Shown here: positions 33,841 through 46,560 of the stretch, piece after piece | How the letters are laid out: each line of letters begins with the position of its first letter | How positions within the stretch are numbered: position 1 is the stretch's first letter | Source: Astrocystis sublimbata | Lineage: Eukaryota; Ascomycota; Sordariomycetes; Xylariales; Xylariaceae | Direction: 5' to 3' | DNA: 64,000 nt | NCBI GenBank assembly: GCA_022453515.1 | Contig: JAJNNY010000006.1 | Coordinates: forward strand, 620,001-684,000 | Translations under genes and position numbers: made by a program | Notes under the pieces: model-generated | Told to the model about the DNA's origin: nothing | What the model saw: the letters and a program-made list of their open reading frames with translations, nothing else | The model's database searches: none

Positions 33841-36164
33841 TTAATCGTTCTTGCCGTTTGTGGTGGTACTCCCGAGGATGCTATCCTTCATCTCCTTGAT
33901 AGGCAGAGTGTCATCTAACCGGAAAGCGGTGCGCTTTCCTCGCTGACCACCTCTGTACCAAGAGAAGATACCGAAAGCAACACCCGCAATGCAGCCAAAT
34001 GTGAGGTAAGGATGCTCGACAAAGTTCATCTTGATGTCGAAGAAAACTTTCTCGATCCTCGAAATGGTGAGTTTGGGCTTGATCGAGGGAGGATTCACGG
34101 TGACTTTGGACAAGGTCTCGAGGATGGAGACTCGGGATGGGACGATGTTGTATCCGCTGATGGTCTGATCCCAGTATCTTCGGTTCTGTGCTCAAGTTAG
34201 TGGGTAGTTTTGAATCTCGACCGAAACATGACTTACATCCTCATCATTAATGATAACCCGATCGCCATCCTTGGGGTCGATTCCATAGGTTGTCCGAATC
34301 CATCTCAGCCAGAATGTGCCGTCAACCCAGGCAAAGGCAACCTCTTTTCGGTCCGACCAATCCATATTAATGCGAATGTTCTTAGCGGCCCTGACACCTC
34401 GCTGGTCACCTCGATCTTCCGCCTCTTCCAGGCGCAGCTGCTTTGCGTCACGAAGATTCTGTCTCTCCAGCTGGAAGGCTTGGATTTGCTTGTCCATCCA
34501 ATCATTAGCAGCCTCTTTCATTTCGTGCAGGGCGCCGGTGAACGAGTCCTTATTGTCTCGGTTCAAAATCCCAAGCACTACCATCTTGCCGTCCATGATC
34601 TCTCGAGCGTTTGAGGCCGTGAGCTCCGGTACGATAGGCAGCCAGACAGACTTCATCCACGACAAGACCATGTGTGTATCCCGCATCTCTCGTGGAGTCA
34701 AAGGGGTGTAGTACGTAGGGCGGCCTTCACGCGACACAATCAATCTTGGCCAGGTGGTGATCTTGAAGCGTTCGTAAAGCTGGGGATCGTTTGTCTTGAC
34801 AAGCTTGGCACGTCCAATCAAACTGAGGGGCAGTCTGTCCAAGGCTTGGAAATCTTCGGTCACAGTGGCTTGATCGTAGAAATAAATGAAGATAACTTCT
34901 TCCTTCTTCTCTAGCTCCGCCAAGGAGGTCGCATCAACATCTTGGATGCCATCGCAGATATCGAGCGCCTTCTCAGCGTATTGGAGAAGATCACCGAAGC
35001 CTCGCAAGCCATCATACTCGACCCGCTCGCCACCCTTGAAGAACAGAATGGTCGGGTATCCCCGAAGGCGAACATCTTTGCAAAGTCTACTCTCAATGTC
35101 GCAGTTAACTTCGCCCACGTTGAGCTTGTTCTTCATCTCCTTGGCCATTTGCTGCCAGTTGGGGGCCATGGCCTGGCAATGGTGACACCAGGGGGCGTAG
35201 AACTTGATGAACCACGGCTCCTGCGTCATAGTCACAAGATTCTGGAAGCTCTCGGCCGTCAGAGGCACGGAGGTGCCCTGCTTGTTCGGTGTAACACTCG
35301 GCTTAGCGGGCTTTGTCTTATCAACCTCTGATTTGCTCGTTTTAGTCGACTTGGAGACAGTGTCGTCGTCCTCTTCGTCCACCGCTTGCTTATCCTTGGA
35401 CTTTTCCCTTCTAAGCTCCGACTTATCGCTCGCATCTTTATCGGCGGGTTCTTTTTTAGCGAAGTCAGGCGAGGTTTTTGCTTCGGGCTCGGGGAGGACA
35501 AGTTGCTTGGGTCGTGATCCGGGGTATTCTTTTTGCAGTGCTTCCTCGATCATTTCGGACACAGTCTCCATTGACTTGGCGCCACCGACGAAGTTTACTT
35601 TCTCGCCATCCTTGTAGAGGGTAGTGCGGGGGTAAGCAGTGATTTCGTGTTTGGTACACAGATCTCCATAGACCATGCAGTCGAGTGTACCAAATCGGAT
35701 GTCGTAAGCCTTTTCGAAAGCGACTTTGGAAGCGGGCGAGTCGGGGTCGGCTGCGGTTGATGTGTAGTAGAACTCGTACAAAGTCTGGTATGTCGGGGCG
35801 AACAATTGGCAGTGAGGACAGTAGGGACTATGTGTCGTGAGGGTCAGCGTCAGATTCCACAGCTCCTGTCCAAGTCTGCGGAGATGCGAGGTGCCGCTCG
35901 CAATGACGAACGGAACCGTGCAGACCACAGCGAGGCAGGGACGGGAGGAGGGATGTCATACTTGAAGTACTTGACCACCAAGAATTTAGAAGCCTGGACC
36001 TCTGTGTCGAAGTTGTCGGCTGTCAGCTCCAGGAGCGGGGGCACTCTCTTGCCATTGAAATATGTGTTTTCCTTCTCGAGGTCGTCTTTCGTATCGGCGC
36101 CGATGGCTTGTGCGAGACCCGATGTCACTGCGCCGAGGAGCAGCGCAAGCGATGAGAGCCTCAT
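33841..36164 (-). CDS. Membrane-anchored PDI-family protein with two thioredoxin domains, 3 exons
   Basis: Minus-strand exons are 36164-35962, 35827-34237 and 34185-33841, giving 712 residues. There is a signal peptide at 1-20 (ending GLAQA). The first thioredoxin domain has CPHC (C71, C74), reconstituted across the first intron. A Lys/Glu/Asp-rich linker (about 185-245) follows, then a second domain with CHHC in YAPWCHHC (C282, C285) and a cis-Pro RGYPT. There are further redox-inactive thioredoxin-like repeats, and a transmembrane helix near 659-676 (YLTFGCIAGVAFGIF) followed by a basic RGGQRGKR stop-transfer and a short cytosolic tail. It resembles yeast Eps1-type ER membrane oxidoreductases involved in ER quality control. 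There is no KDEL-type retrieval signal (the end is GKND), consistent with membrane anchoring. Confidence 0.92.
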
Positions 36165-37503
36165 GATGATATATCGTGGATCGAAAGGCCGATCCGGGGA
36201 TGTCTAGATGATGGTCGTAATCACAGCAGATGCCAGTGTCCCGATGACGCATGCAAGCCGTCGTGGCCGATGGATTGCAAGAGCAACAGGCAGCACGAGA
36301 TGTCGATGGCACGCGCGCACCTAGAACAAGGGATGGTGGCTCGAGTGGGTGGGTGGGTGCGTCGCGACGGGTTTAAGGGGCTCTAAGTAGCCACCTGAGG
36401 CTCAAAGAGAACCTTGGAAGACGGTGGCGTTATCGCGTTATCGAGTAAGGCCCATCGGGGATTAAAAGATCTAATCAAGTGCGAGCAAGCACGGGTGGGC
36501 CATGGGGGAGTGAGGCAATGTGTCAATGTGACAAAGTTAGATACGGTGCGCCGGGTGCGGTGTGCGGTGTAATATCAGCTGTTCGAGGTCTGTGTAAGGG
36601 AAGCGCGGAATAAAGCTGTTAAGGTTGTGATTCGTGTCTCCTAGCAGGCCATGGCCACTTGCGTGTCGCAGTGGGATCTGGTGAAACGGGCTGTCAAAGG
36701 ATTCGTTCTACGTTCTTGAGGGGTGTCTACCTAGGTATCTACCTAGGTAGGTCCTCGCCGCCTGGGAGTGACACATCTAGGGTAGCTGCCGCCAGGTACC
36801 TATACAGTGACCTAGCAGCCTAACAGGGCAGTTTTTATCGAGCCAAGAAAGTTTCGATTGGTGGATGGGGTGAGGTGCCGCCGGCAGGGCACCTTGTTTC
36901 TGGCATTCCATTCCATTCCAGTTACAAACCACAGGTGTAATCTGCCAAGGCCTGCAACATCAACCTCAAAATATACGAGTAGGTACGACCTATTCTAACC
37001 GCGAAGCCTCGATGTATCCGGCAATGCCTGAGCAATAACTCGCGCATTAGCAATAGTTCGGAAATTCTATGGTTGAATCTGCGTTAATAGTAGGTACTTT
37101 GGGTACTGAGTATACCTACACATGTAACCCGATGTAGGTAAGATTTGTTACGAGGTTATTGTCACGAAGCACATGGCAAAGATACCTCAGCAAAATTCAC
37201 CAGACGTGATGTGATACCTTCCCTTATGATGCGTCTCATCGAGTGGCATTAACGCATCTAGACAAACATGAGAACTCGACTAGTACGAGCAAACGTAACC
37301 TCCTCAGCGGCAAGGAGAATCCGGCGCTAAAGTCATCCCCTCCTATCCGTGACCTCTGGCAGACTCGGGCCTGCGAGAAGTCTGCTGCTTCACAAACAGT
37401 TTGCATGCACCTTGTATGCCGCCTTCGTTGTCTTCGGAGCTTACCGAACAAGCTACGTCGCCTTGAATCATCTTGTGGTAGGGTTTCATCGCCCTGTCCT
37501 GGC
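36165..37503. other. Intergenic between divergent PDI-like and TDP1 genes
   Basis: About 1.3 kb of shared promoter DNA. It contains two adjacent TACCTAGGTA-type palindromes (36727-36750). The TDP1 frame is open upstream of 37504 to 37243, but the hydrophilic stretch there lacks domain similarity and is treated as leader. Confidence 0.5.
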
Positions 37504-39323
37504 ATGGCCGAACCCCCCACGAAGCGTCGACGTGTTGCTGGTGACGATGACGACTACAGTCCATCAGTGCTGGGGAGCATTGCTCGTGCGACACCCCCTT
37601 CTCTATCGCATCCTATCAGCCCACCGAGAAAAACGAAGGCGAGAGAAGCCGAACGATTCCCGTCGCCGTTCCGGCTTACCACCATTAGAGATCTCTCTGA
37701 CCTTGACAATGTTGGCGCCGTATCATTGAACGACCTAATTGGAGATCCGCTGATTGCGGAGCTCTGGGACTTCAATTATCTGCATGATGTAGATTTTCTT
37801 ATGGGTCACCTTGATGAAGACACGCGGGCTTTGACTAAAGTTCACATTGTTCACGGGTTCTGGAAACGGGATGATCCCAACAGATTGTTACTACAGGTAA
37901 GCTCTTCACTCATTATCGTAACTCCACTCCTAGCCTTTTGCGTAACACAAGCCGTACGAGCGCCGGTTGTACAATTATGAGTGCCTGAGGCGACTATTTA
38001 TGGATCGGATCAAGACCTCTTACGAGCTCGATATCTCCCATGAAGCAACTTGCACGGTTGGCTAATAGCGGCAATTAGGAACAAGCAGAACAACATGGAA
38101 ATGTCACTCTTCACACGGCTTACATGCCCGAGATGTTTGGCACTCATCACTCCAAGATGCTCGTTCTCATCAGAGACGACGAGACAGCACAGGTCATCAT
38201 ACACACCGCCAACATGATTGCGAAAGATTGGACGAATATGACAAATGGAATCTGGGCACCACCGCTACTTCCCAAGCTGCAAGAGCCGATCGAAGGACTC
38301 GGGACGTACGGGGCTCCAGGGAGTGGCACAAGATTCAAATTTGATCTCCTGAGCTACTTGCGTGCATACAATAAGGGCCGAAACGTCTGCGTTTCCCTTG
38401 TTGAACAGCTCACCATGTACAACTTCTCTACTATCCGTGGCGCGCTCATTGCAAGCGTGCCAGGTCGACACAATGTCGAACATGAGCCAGAAACAACACG
38501 CTGGGGTTGGCAAGCTTTGAAAGAAGCTCTGAAAACAGTCCCGACACAGGCTGGGACGTCCGAGATCGTGTTGCAAGTCTCTTCCATAGCCACACTTGGG
38601 GGCAATGATGCTTGGCTTCAGAAGACCTTGTTCGACTCTCTCTCGATATCACAGGACGCAGTTCAGCAGCCTTCTTCATCCGGGAGTCCACAAGCTCCCA
38701 GGCTTGCTTTCAAGATCGTTTTCCCTACGAGAGACGAGATTGCCCGCTCCTTGGACGGTTACGCTTCTGGTGGCTCGATCCATACCAAGATTCAATCAAT
38801 CGCGCAAACGAAGCAACTCCAGTATTTACGACCCATCTTCCATCACTGGGCAAATGATAGCCGAGATGGCGTACTGGCATCTACCTCGGTTTCCGAAACC
38901 GACAGTGCTACACGCAAAGAAGCAGGTCGCAAGCGCGCCGCGCCTCACATCAAAACGTATATCCGATATGGTGAGAAATCGATTGACTGGGCGATGCTCA
39001 CATCAGCCAACATATCAAAGCAGGCGTGGGGCGAGGCGACTAATAAGGCCGGTGAAGCTCGTGTCGCCTCCTGGGAGATCGGAGTCCTTGTTTGGCCAGA
39101 AGTGTTAACGGGCGATGCTGAGGCGAAAATGGTGGGCACGTTCAAGACGAACGATACAGGGCAGGGGGGCCGTAATGGTGACGAAGGTTCGCCGGTGGTC
39201 GGGCTTCGGATCCCGTATGACCTCCCGCTACAAAGGTATGGGGACTCGGAGATGCCGTGGGTCGCCACCATGCGGTACACGGAACCCGACTGGATGGGTC
39301 AGACGTGGCCGGGCTTTTGCTAA
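37504..39323 (+). CDS. TDP1: Tyrosyl-DNA phosphodiesterase 1, 2 exons
   Basis: Exons 37504-37896 and 38079-39323 give 545 residues. TDP1 removes stalled topoisomerase I peptides from DNA 3' ends in the nucleus. The N-terminus carries a KRRR nuclear-signal-like cluster after MAEPPT. The family core has WDFNYLHDVDFLM and VHGFWKRDD; HKD-like motif 1 is HHSKMLVL (H155, K157), completed by IIHTANMIAKDW; motif 2 is PHIKTYIRY (H421, K423) with TSANISKQAWG. TDP1 motifs lack the Asp of true PLD, as seen here. The start chosen gives a normal N-terminus; an open stretch further upstream (to 37243) lacks support. The 182-bp intron joins LLLQ to EQAEQ. It ends close to the C-terminal LPL/PW region typical of fungal members. 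Confidence 0.94.
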
Positions 39324-39744
39324 CCAACAACCCAAGCTCAAAGGCTGTGTACCTAGGTACCAAAGAAAATATATACGCAACGTCTACTGAGCTTTAGCCA
39401 GCACTATATAGTCCCACTATAGACACATCGACACAGTCAGGCGGCGATTTTCCTCACAATTGAACAGACATGTGGTGCACGCGAAGATAGTATAATTCAA
39501 TGATGATACCAACCCATGCCGAGATAGTCATTTTATCCACCGTATTTGAGTCTATGTGATTCGTAGTAACCCCTTCGCTGCAATGCATAAATGACAGGCA
39601 TCGCGTCTAATTTCCTAGCAAGCAGGATCTATGCATAGGACATCTTCTCTTCTATACCGGTATCGTCATATATTGGCATGGTCAGAATGACTAGCAAGAC
39701 AGTCGAGCCGATGAACGAAAGTTTCGGTATGGCGAACATTTTAT
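39324..39744. other. Intergenic between convergent genes
   Basis: The 3' regions of TDP1 and the acyl-CoA-binding protein gene. A TACCTAGGTACC-type palindrome lies at 39350-39361. No coding sequence is supported. Confidence 0.5.
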
Positions 39745-40348
39745 TTAACGTCCAACTGTTGCGGGTTCCTTGTCAGCGTCGAAGCCATATGTCTTCTTCA
39801 TTCCTTCGACGCGGGCGATGTAATGCTCAACCGCTTGGTCCTGGGTCAGGGCTTCATCGTTCTTTTCCGACCAAGCATCGAACTTCTTTCGGCCCTGTTG
39901 ACGTGAGAAAGGATTCTGTCAGTAAATATGATTCAAGCGAATTCTGGGCGTGCCGACTAATTGAAACACCTATGGCGCAAACAGACCTTCATATCAAAGA
40001 AATTGGGGCGTCCATCCTTGAAGGCCACGTTGATATCGTCATCGATGCCGATCTTGTAGAGAGCTGTAGGGAACACGAACGTTCAAATGTTAGCTGTGGT
40101 CTATCACAGAATGCAGTTCCGCGGTTGGAAGCAAGTTGATTCCAAATTCAATAAAGAATTGGCGTGGGAGGAAAAGAGGTATCTATAGGCAGACAGGGAA
40201 ATCATTGTGATGACGAACCATATAGTTCGAGGAGATCTTCGTTCGAGGGCAGCTGGAGGAGCTGCTTCACCTCGCGCTTCGCCGCTTTCTCGAAACCATC
40301 ATACTTGGCGAAGGCGGCCTTTTCTTTGAGTGTATATTCGTCGGACAT
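39745..40348 (-). CDS. ACB1: Acyl-CoA-binding protein, 3 exons
   Basis: Minus-strand exons are 40348-40219, 40063-39987 and 39894-39745; phases join to give 118 residues. The four-helix ACBP fold is recognisable: an N-terminal FEKAAKREVKQL helix, LLELYALYKIG (restored by the first splice), the DGRPNFFDMK segment, then GRKKFDAWSE (restored by the second splice) and AVEHYIARVEGMKKTYG. ACBPs bind long-chain acyl-CoA esters and buffer or carry them in the cytosol. It is longer than the 87-residue yeast protein by a C-terminal tail (FDADKEPATVGR). The short hydrophilic N-terminus, without a signal peptide, fits a cytosolic form. The symbol follows the yeast orthologue by family resemblance. Confidence 0.92.
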
Positions 40349-43302
40349 GGTGGTAGATTATTCGATCTTGGATATTCGACACTTTGCGAAAGGGGGCAGT
40401 TTTGGACAATAGCTTGTATCCCGAGGCTCAGCAATTCGACAATTCGAGGCGGGGAAATGTGTTGAGGATCGACCATATGGATGTGGGCACGTCAGCGGGG
40501 TTGTCTCCAGCACACTATCGTCATATGTCGACCTGGCATGCACCACTCGAGCCACTCCTCCGTCTACATTGACATGGTGCCTGCCGGAGGCCCCCCCCTC
40601 GCCCCTCACTATATTGGGGGAAAAGTGTATATGGTGGCTTGTGTTAATTGGTCCGTGATGCCTACCGGTAGACCTAGTGAGGCATAGCCTTCGCTGGTCT
40701 TGGTCAACTGCATACAAGAGTAGGGGGCGGGGGGGGTGTAAGATAGTTCGATCTTGCATTTGCCCCTCGAGTTGGAGTGACTAGAAACGCGCTAGATCCA
40801 GGAGAGAGCCCCAAGGCGACTCAGGTGTGGATAGGTGAAATAATGTCCATAAGTGCTGAGATGCGATGTGCTCCTTACAGATATAGCTCGCGGAAAGAAC
40901 TGGTCTTTACTGCGTATTGGAAAGAGCCATGGTTCTGACATGCTCTTAAGCTCTTCAGATTGTGTTTAAAAGAAGACATGGATGGACGTTCCCTTCAGGG
41001 AATTGGAACATGGCACACACGGATAGCCTTCCCAGATGCCTTTCGCAATATCCATTTCTTGGTCCGTATCTCGGCGCCTACCTCGGTATATTTCAAGTCT
41101 TTACCTACCTGTCAGGATTCAACTAAGCACAGATAGGTACAATTTATACTCCATGTACCTAGTTCACTCTGGGGTTTTGAGAGCGGGCGGTTCCTGCAGC
41201 TGCGGATTTCCTTTGCAAAATGCTCTTACTTATGTAGTTAGTGGGTTGAGATTGCTGGGGTAGGTAGATGCCTTAGGTACTTACTTAGGTACCTGGCATA
41301 CACCTAACCTAGGGCAGGTATGGCCTCAATTTTCTCAATGGGCCTGGCAATCTCGACAATTATCCAAACATGGCCATTTACTCGACCACCTCAGCTAGCA
41401 CTTTCAAGATTCAAAGGTTTCACCATCCTCTTGCTAACCGAGTAGTAAATCCAATGCTCCATCCAAAGCTACGACTAGAAATAGATATTGGAAGAAAACT
41501 CAAAGCAGCAGGTCAACTACATGGCCGCTAGATATCGTGGCCGCTTTCTACTTAGATCCTAACGATTTGATGCTACACACCTACTATTTGTGGGTAGCTC
41601 ACAGCTCTATCAGCTATCATTGCCAATTTTTCAGGTACTCCCCACCCGCATGGCTACCCTAGAATACCTGCTGGTTTAATATTTACTGACCGAGGTGACG
41701 ATCTATGAATAGGCCCAACAGTTGATTTGAGGGGGCCACCGGGAAGCTTCCATGCATAGCGAAGGCCTACAAGCTCGGCCAAGGCAACGTGCACTTCTCC
41801 CAATGCCCATCGAATTTACAGCTATTATACGTTGAAGAAGACACGTTGGGTGTCGATGGTGCCTACAATGTGAACTATGGAGGCACAACCCCGGGGCTCC
41901 GGGACCCAATCATTGGATTATGCCACTCCCCTTTGGTTGCATATAAATGAGAACAAATCGCATAGATGTGCAGAAGAAGAAACCGCAATGGCCTCGTTTG
42001 AGCTCGGTTTGAAGGTACGGATGAGGCACTGAATCAGTTGGTACGCGGCCGTGCGAACCCTATATTGGCCCACCTTATCTGTTTATCCCGTTGTTTCTCA
42101 TGCCGTGGCCCTCTACATTTCTATGTCGCAGGAGATATTGAAACGCATTGCTCTCAATGCCGGTATCACATACCAAGGGGAAACCCCAGAGTCCCCATAC
42201 TGATTACCTAGGTGAGTCGGCTTGCATTGTTTTGCCCACTATTCCCAGCTAGTCGAGGGCATACATGCCTAAGCAAATATAGCCTTTGTCAACGGCTCTG
42301 TGTCATTTGCACGACGTGGATGCAAGTGTAAGTAGTCTGTCTACCTATCATCGTCGCACTGCACGTGGCTGGTACTTATAAGTGGAGTGCTGCGTCGATA
42401 GTCACAACACCCTCGACACCCTCAATGCCTAGTGTCAATGGACCCGGGAAAAGGATGGGGCTACAGGGCTGCTGTAGGCCATTCGAGTGGCCCAGTCAGG
42501 TCGGGGTTTATTGATGCCGTTGGAGATTCAATAGAGCAAAGTTAAATTGTCGGGACCGAGCAAGGGACCGAAGGAGGCGACGAGAAACTGGCATCCAATG
42601 TGATATCAGCTTCACCACTGCCTGCCACGTACGTTCGACCGTTTTAGTGCGGGAGTTAGGGCTGATTTCGTCCGCCGAGCGGACAATCGCTGGTCGCTCG
42701 GCTTTGCAATCATGTCTAAGCAGAACCCTCTCGAACCCTGAGCTGCAAGCTACTAGCCGCATCGCGAGATACCCTCAAGGTTCAGGGACGCGTCGGGCCT
42801 GGCAGACAAGGGCAGTTCTGCAACCCCCAGTCTGCCTCGTCTGCTTGATGTACAGTCCTGGGCACTCGGGCCTTGTCAGGTACATAGGTAGGCGAGGTAG
42901 GTAACGACATCAACTTTCCAGACGTTGATACACACCGGAATTCAGTTGCAGAACGATACCACCTTGCTTGTACTCCCGGTGTCTTGGATCAAGGACCCCT
43001 AGTGGGGCTCCGGTTCGTGTTACTTCCGTCGTAAAATGAGGACCAAAGAACGACAGTATTAAAATAGGTCCGTCCTCAGCGTAACACACGCTACCAGACG
43101 AGACCCGGGCACAACATTGAAAAGCCCCTGGGGCCCTTCTCCCTGTTCTCATTGTTCGTTCCACTGCCGACTTGCCTGGTGAATCATCCATAAACCGGCG
43201 TTACGCTTCAACTATACATCTACCTTCTGGAAATTGCCACACGCGCCGAACTTTGCTAGAACCTCCTTGTGATTAATCGAATTTCGCGACGGCCTCAGCA
43301 AG
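40349..43302. other. Long intergenic region, no supported gene
   Basis: Nearly 3 kb between divergent ACBP and oxidoreductase genes. A minus-strand frame at 40358-40759 lies in the ACBP promoter and has no domain. CCTAGG/TTAGGTAC-type words cluster at 41265-41312. No coding sequence or RNA gene could be supported. Confidence 0.45.
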
Positions 43303-44638
43303 ATGGCGAAGACAGTGGTAATCTTAGGTGGCGCATATGCCGGCGTACAGGTGGCCCATCGATTGCTCAAGACAACTCTTCCTCATGCGAAGGACTTGAA
43401 AGTCATCCTCGTCTCGAAGGTACGATCACATTTCTATTAATAAGCTAAGATTTCGAAAATTCCCGAAACCAACATGAGCATGCGTGGACAGAGTATGCAT
43501 CAAGGCTACGTACCGTTATACTCATCTGGCACCAAGCACATCTCGACTATTACGACGCAGCTGCTTGACCAGGGAGATTGTCGGAATACGCACTAACACG
43601 TAACTATAGAACAGCAACTTCTACTGGAACATGGCCTCGGTCCGTGCCATTGTGCCAGGTGTACTGAAGGAAGAGGATATCTCACAGCCGATCGCCCCGG
43701 GGTTCGCCAAGTATCCCGCGGAGGCCTTTGAGTTCATTATTGGCTCGGCCCAGGCAGTCGATCATGAAAATCAGACAGTCAAGGTGACTGTGGGTGCTGA
43801 TGAGACCGATCGCCAGCTGAACTACGATTATTTGGTAGTGGCCACAGGTACCCGCAACGCCGGGACCACCGATATGCCATGGAAGAACAACGGCACACAC
43901 GAGGAGATCGCGGCCCTCCTCACCCAAACGCAGGAGAAGGTCAAAGCCGCCAAGCATATCGTCGTAGCTGGTGCTGGCGCTACGGGTGTTGAGGTAGCGG
44001 CAGAGCTGGGATTCGAATACGGCAACCCGAAGGACGTTGCCGATAAGAAAGAGATCATCCTGCTGTCCTCCACCAAGGAGGTGCTAGGTGGGGACAGCAT
44101 CGCCAGCAATGCAGCGTCGGAGCTCAAGAAGCTCCATGTCGAGGTACGCGGGTCAGCGCGAGTCGCGAGCACTACCACCTCCCCAGACGGCAAGACCGAG
44201 GTCGTGCTCGAGAACGGCGAGAAGATCACCACGGATCTGTACCTGCCGACGATGGGGATGTTGCCAAACACCGAATTCCTACCGGAGGCACTCCTCACGG
44301 CTGCGAAGTTCATCGACATCGATGAGTTCTACGCCGTGAAGAACGCCGAAAATGTTTGGGCCGCAGGCGACGTGGTGTGGAAGCCACGCGGCAGCTTCGT
44401 CCTCACCGACAAGCAGGCCGCGGGCGTCGCCAAGAACATCGACGCCATCATCAAAGGCAAGCCACAAACGCCGGTCAAGACCATCCCTATCGACGTCCTC
44501 ATGGTTGCTACGGGTCGCTCCCGGGGAGCTGGTCGCATGGGCCCCATTAAAGCGTTCAGTCTCATGGTGTACATGATCAAGGGCAAAACACTTGGCGTTG
44601 AAAGACTATCCTCGTGGGTCGATGGCAGCATGTTCTAA
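43303..44638 (+). CDS. AIF/AMID-like NAD(P)H-dependent FAD oxidoreductase, 2 exons
   Basis: Exons 43303-43419 and 43610-44638 give 381 residues. It is a pyridine nucleotide-disulphide oxidoreductase fold: FAD motif ILGGAYAG (about 7-14), YDYLVVATGTR, NAD(P)H motif VVAGAGATGVEVAAE (about 145-160) and the second FAD-binding segment NVWAAGDV. The short length, with no N-terminal targeting extension, places it with AMID/AIFM2 (FSP1)-like and fungal AIF-like proteins, which oxidise NAD(P)H with quinones or act in cell death. The C-terminus has a hydrophobic IKAFSLMVYMIKGK segment typical of the fungal group. The 190-bp intron could hide a small extra exon, but the joined protein already matches the family across the junction (VSKNSNFYWN). 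Confidence 0.9.
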
Positions 44639-45198
44639 ACCGATCTACGATACAGTGTCCGACACGATAGGGTGCTCCAGATGAAGGAATCACATGAGGT
44701 CAACTTGTTCGATGACCGTTCGATCGACTATATTGCTCTGAGGCGTAATTCAGCAAGCATCAACATACAAAGTTTGATTTTGGCCAGAGTGGGAAGTCGA
44801 AGTGCATTGGATATGTATGGATAGTACTCGTTTTATATGCTGTCTTGCTATTTATTTTCCATTGGGAACAAGGATTTGATTTGGACATACTCCAAAATAT
44901 GGAGAATGGGGAGCTATATAGTTGATACCCGGGATACAAAACCCCAATATTCTGCTCTGAGACGGGTATCCTTCAGTATCCTTAATAGATATGTATTGGA
45001 ATGCTCATGCCTCAAGTTTGACCGATGAAGATAATGTGACACTACGGAGCACGTAACTGGGTACAAGACGCTCTGCGTCTTGTGTCCGAAGGGATGTCCA
45101 CATCAGTACACTTCGGGTACATGCCACCCAAGTAATTGTCATTATTGATTGTCATGTAATGTAATAAGTAATACGCTTCACTTGATCCAGTACGATCT
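44639..45198. other. Intergenic between convergent genes
   Basis: The 3' regions of the oxidoreductase and END3 genes. Nothing coding is recognised. Confidence 0.5.
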
Positions 45199-46560
45199 TT
45201 ATCTGCCCGCTTTCTCATCATCTATCTCCCTCCTCAGCTGGTCGAGGACCTGCATACGCGAGGACAAGTGCGCCTCGAGCCCGTCCACCTGTTCCTTGAC
45301 TGTTTGCAGATCATCCGCGACACCGCGCAGATTATTCCCCTCTTTGGCCTTGCCGCCGCCCTCCTCGAGATCTCTCAACTCCTTGCGCTTGTAATCCAGG
45401 AGCTGTTCAAGCTCCCGCTTGACGAGTGCGGGCTTGCTCTCCCTCTTGCCACCGCGGCGACGGTTCGCGTCAGACTCGACCTTTTCCATCTTGGCCTCGA
45501 GCTCGGCCAGCTGCTTCTTCAGCCGCACCTCCTCCCACTCGGCGTCCGAGTTGGCCTTGCTGAAGTCGGTGCCGGCCGTCTTGAAGCTGCTGCGGCCGAG
45601 CCGGGTCAGGTACTGGTCGCCGAATTTGGCTTTGCGGCCTGTGGTTGTGTTCTCGTCAGCCTTGGCGGCCCACCGCGAGGCGGACGAGGCGTTTCGCTCG
45701 CTGTCTAGCTGGTAGTCGATTTGATTCCGCTCGAAGGACGAGCGCAGAGAGGCTGGGACCGTGCGTGGGATCCGGAAGCCTTCATGCCGGTTATTGAGGA
45801 TGTGTAGGAAGGCGAGGGATGCGTCTTTGTTGATGCAGGACCCTGCGGACGGGTTGATGAGGTTCCAGGCTGATCTGATGTCGGTGTCGGGCACATCGAG
45901 TGACTCGTATAAATCTTCGAGGGCGTTGACTGCAGGGCAAAGCCAGGTGTGTGTTAGTTACAGCTAACCGTTGGTTCGGTGCTCCAATCATGGCTGGGCA
46001 AGCCGTCGATACGCACACGATATTTCGCCCCTCATGTCCCTGTTCTCTTGGTATATCGACTCGTACTTGGCTTTATCTTGTGGGCTCATGTACCAGTCGA
46101 AGCCATCCTTCAGGCCGGGTGTGTCGGAGTCGTCGTCTACCTGCTCGAACTGGACTTGCTTGCCGGTGATGGCCCGGTTCGCCTGCACGAGATGTGATTT
46201 CGACTCGGGGACAAGCCAGTCTGGTAGTGTGGCAGGGACATCGGCGTACTCCTAGAGCTTCAGGTTAGATGCGGTTCGTGGGCAGCGCAGTGCAGTCTGG
46301 CGGGAGCAGGGCAGCGAACGCACCCCGTTGACTATGTCGAAGATGATGCGCATGGCGACGCAGAACTCCTCGAAATCCAGGTTGCCGTCGTTGTCGACGT
46401 CGGCCACGTCCCAGATGCGCTCCAGCTGGTCATCTTGCAGACCACTGTTCTTCAGCAGGGGCGCGGCTTGCTCGCCCGTCAGGAACTGGCCGCCATTGGT
46501 GCGGGTTGCGAAGATGTTCCAATATGTCTCGATCTCCTGGGGTTCGATGCGCGGCGCCAT
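45199..46560 (-). CDS. END3: END3-like actin cytoskeleton/endocytosis EH-domain protein, 3 exons
   Basis: Minus-strand exons are 46560-46324, 46251-46017 and 45929-45199, giving 400 residues. The protein is a member of the Pan1-Sla1-End3 complex that drives actin-dependent endocytosis. The N-terminal EH domain (about 5-95) contains an EF-hand calcium loop [12 protein letters not shown] (54-65). A second EH-like region covers [27 protein letters not shown], restored by the second splice (donor GTGCGT). The C-terminal half is an amphipathic coiled coil ([19 protein letters not shown] and later [17 protein letters not shown], then [18 protein letters not shown]), where yeast End3 carries its Pan1-binding repeats. 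Length and layout match fungal END3 proteins. Confidence 0.95.

Noticed and set aside
37897..38078. An extra exon inside the TDP1 intron
   Set aside because: The short open stretch there ends in a stop and is not needed: LLLQ joins directly to EQAEQ in frame, as in relatives.
40358..40759. 133-codon minus-strand frame upstream of the acyl-CoA-binding protein
   Set aside because: Lies in the promoter, begins without support and has no recognisable features.
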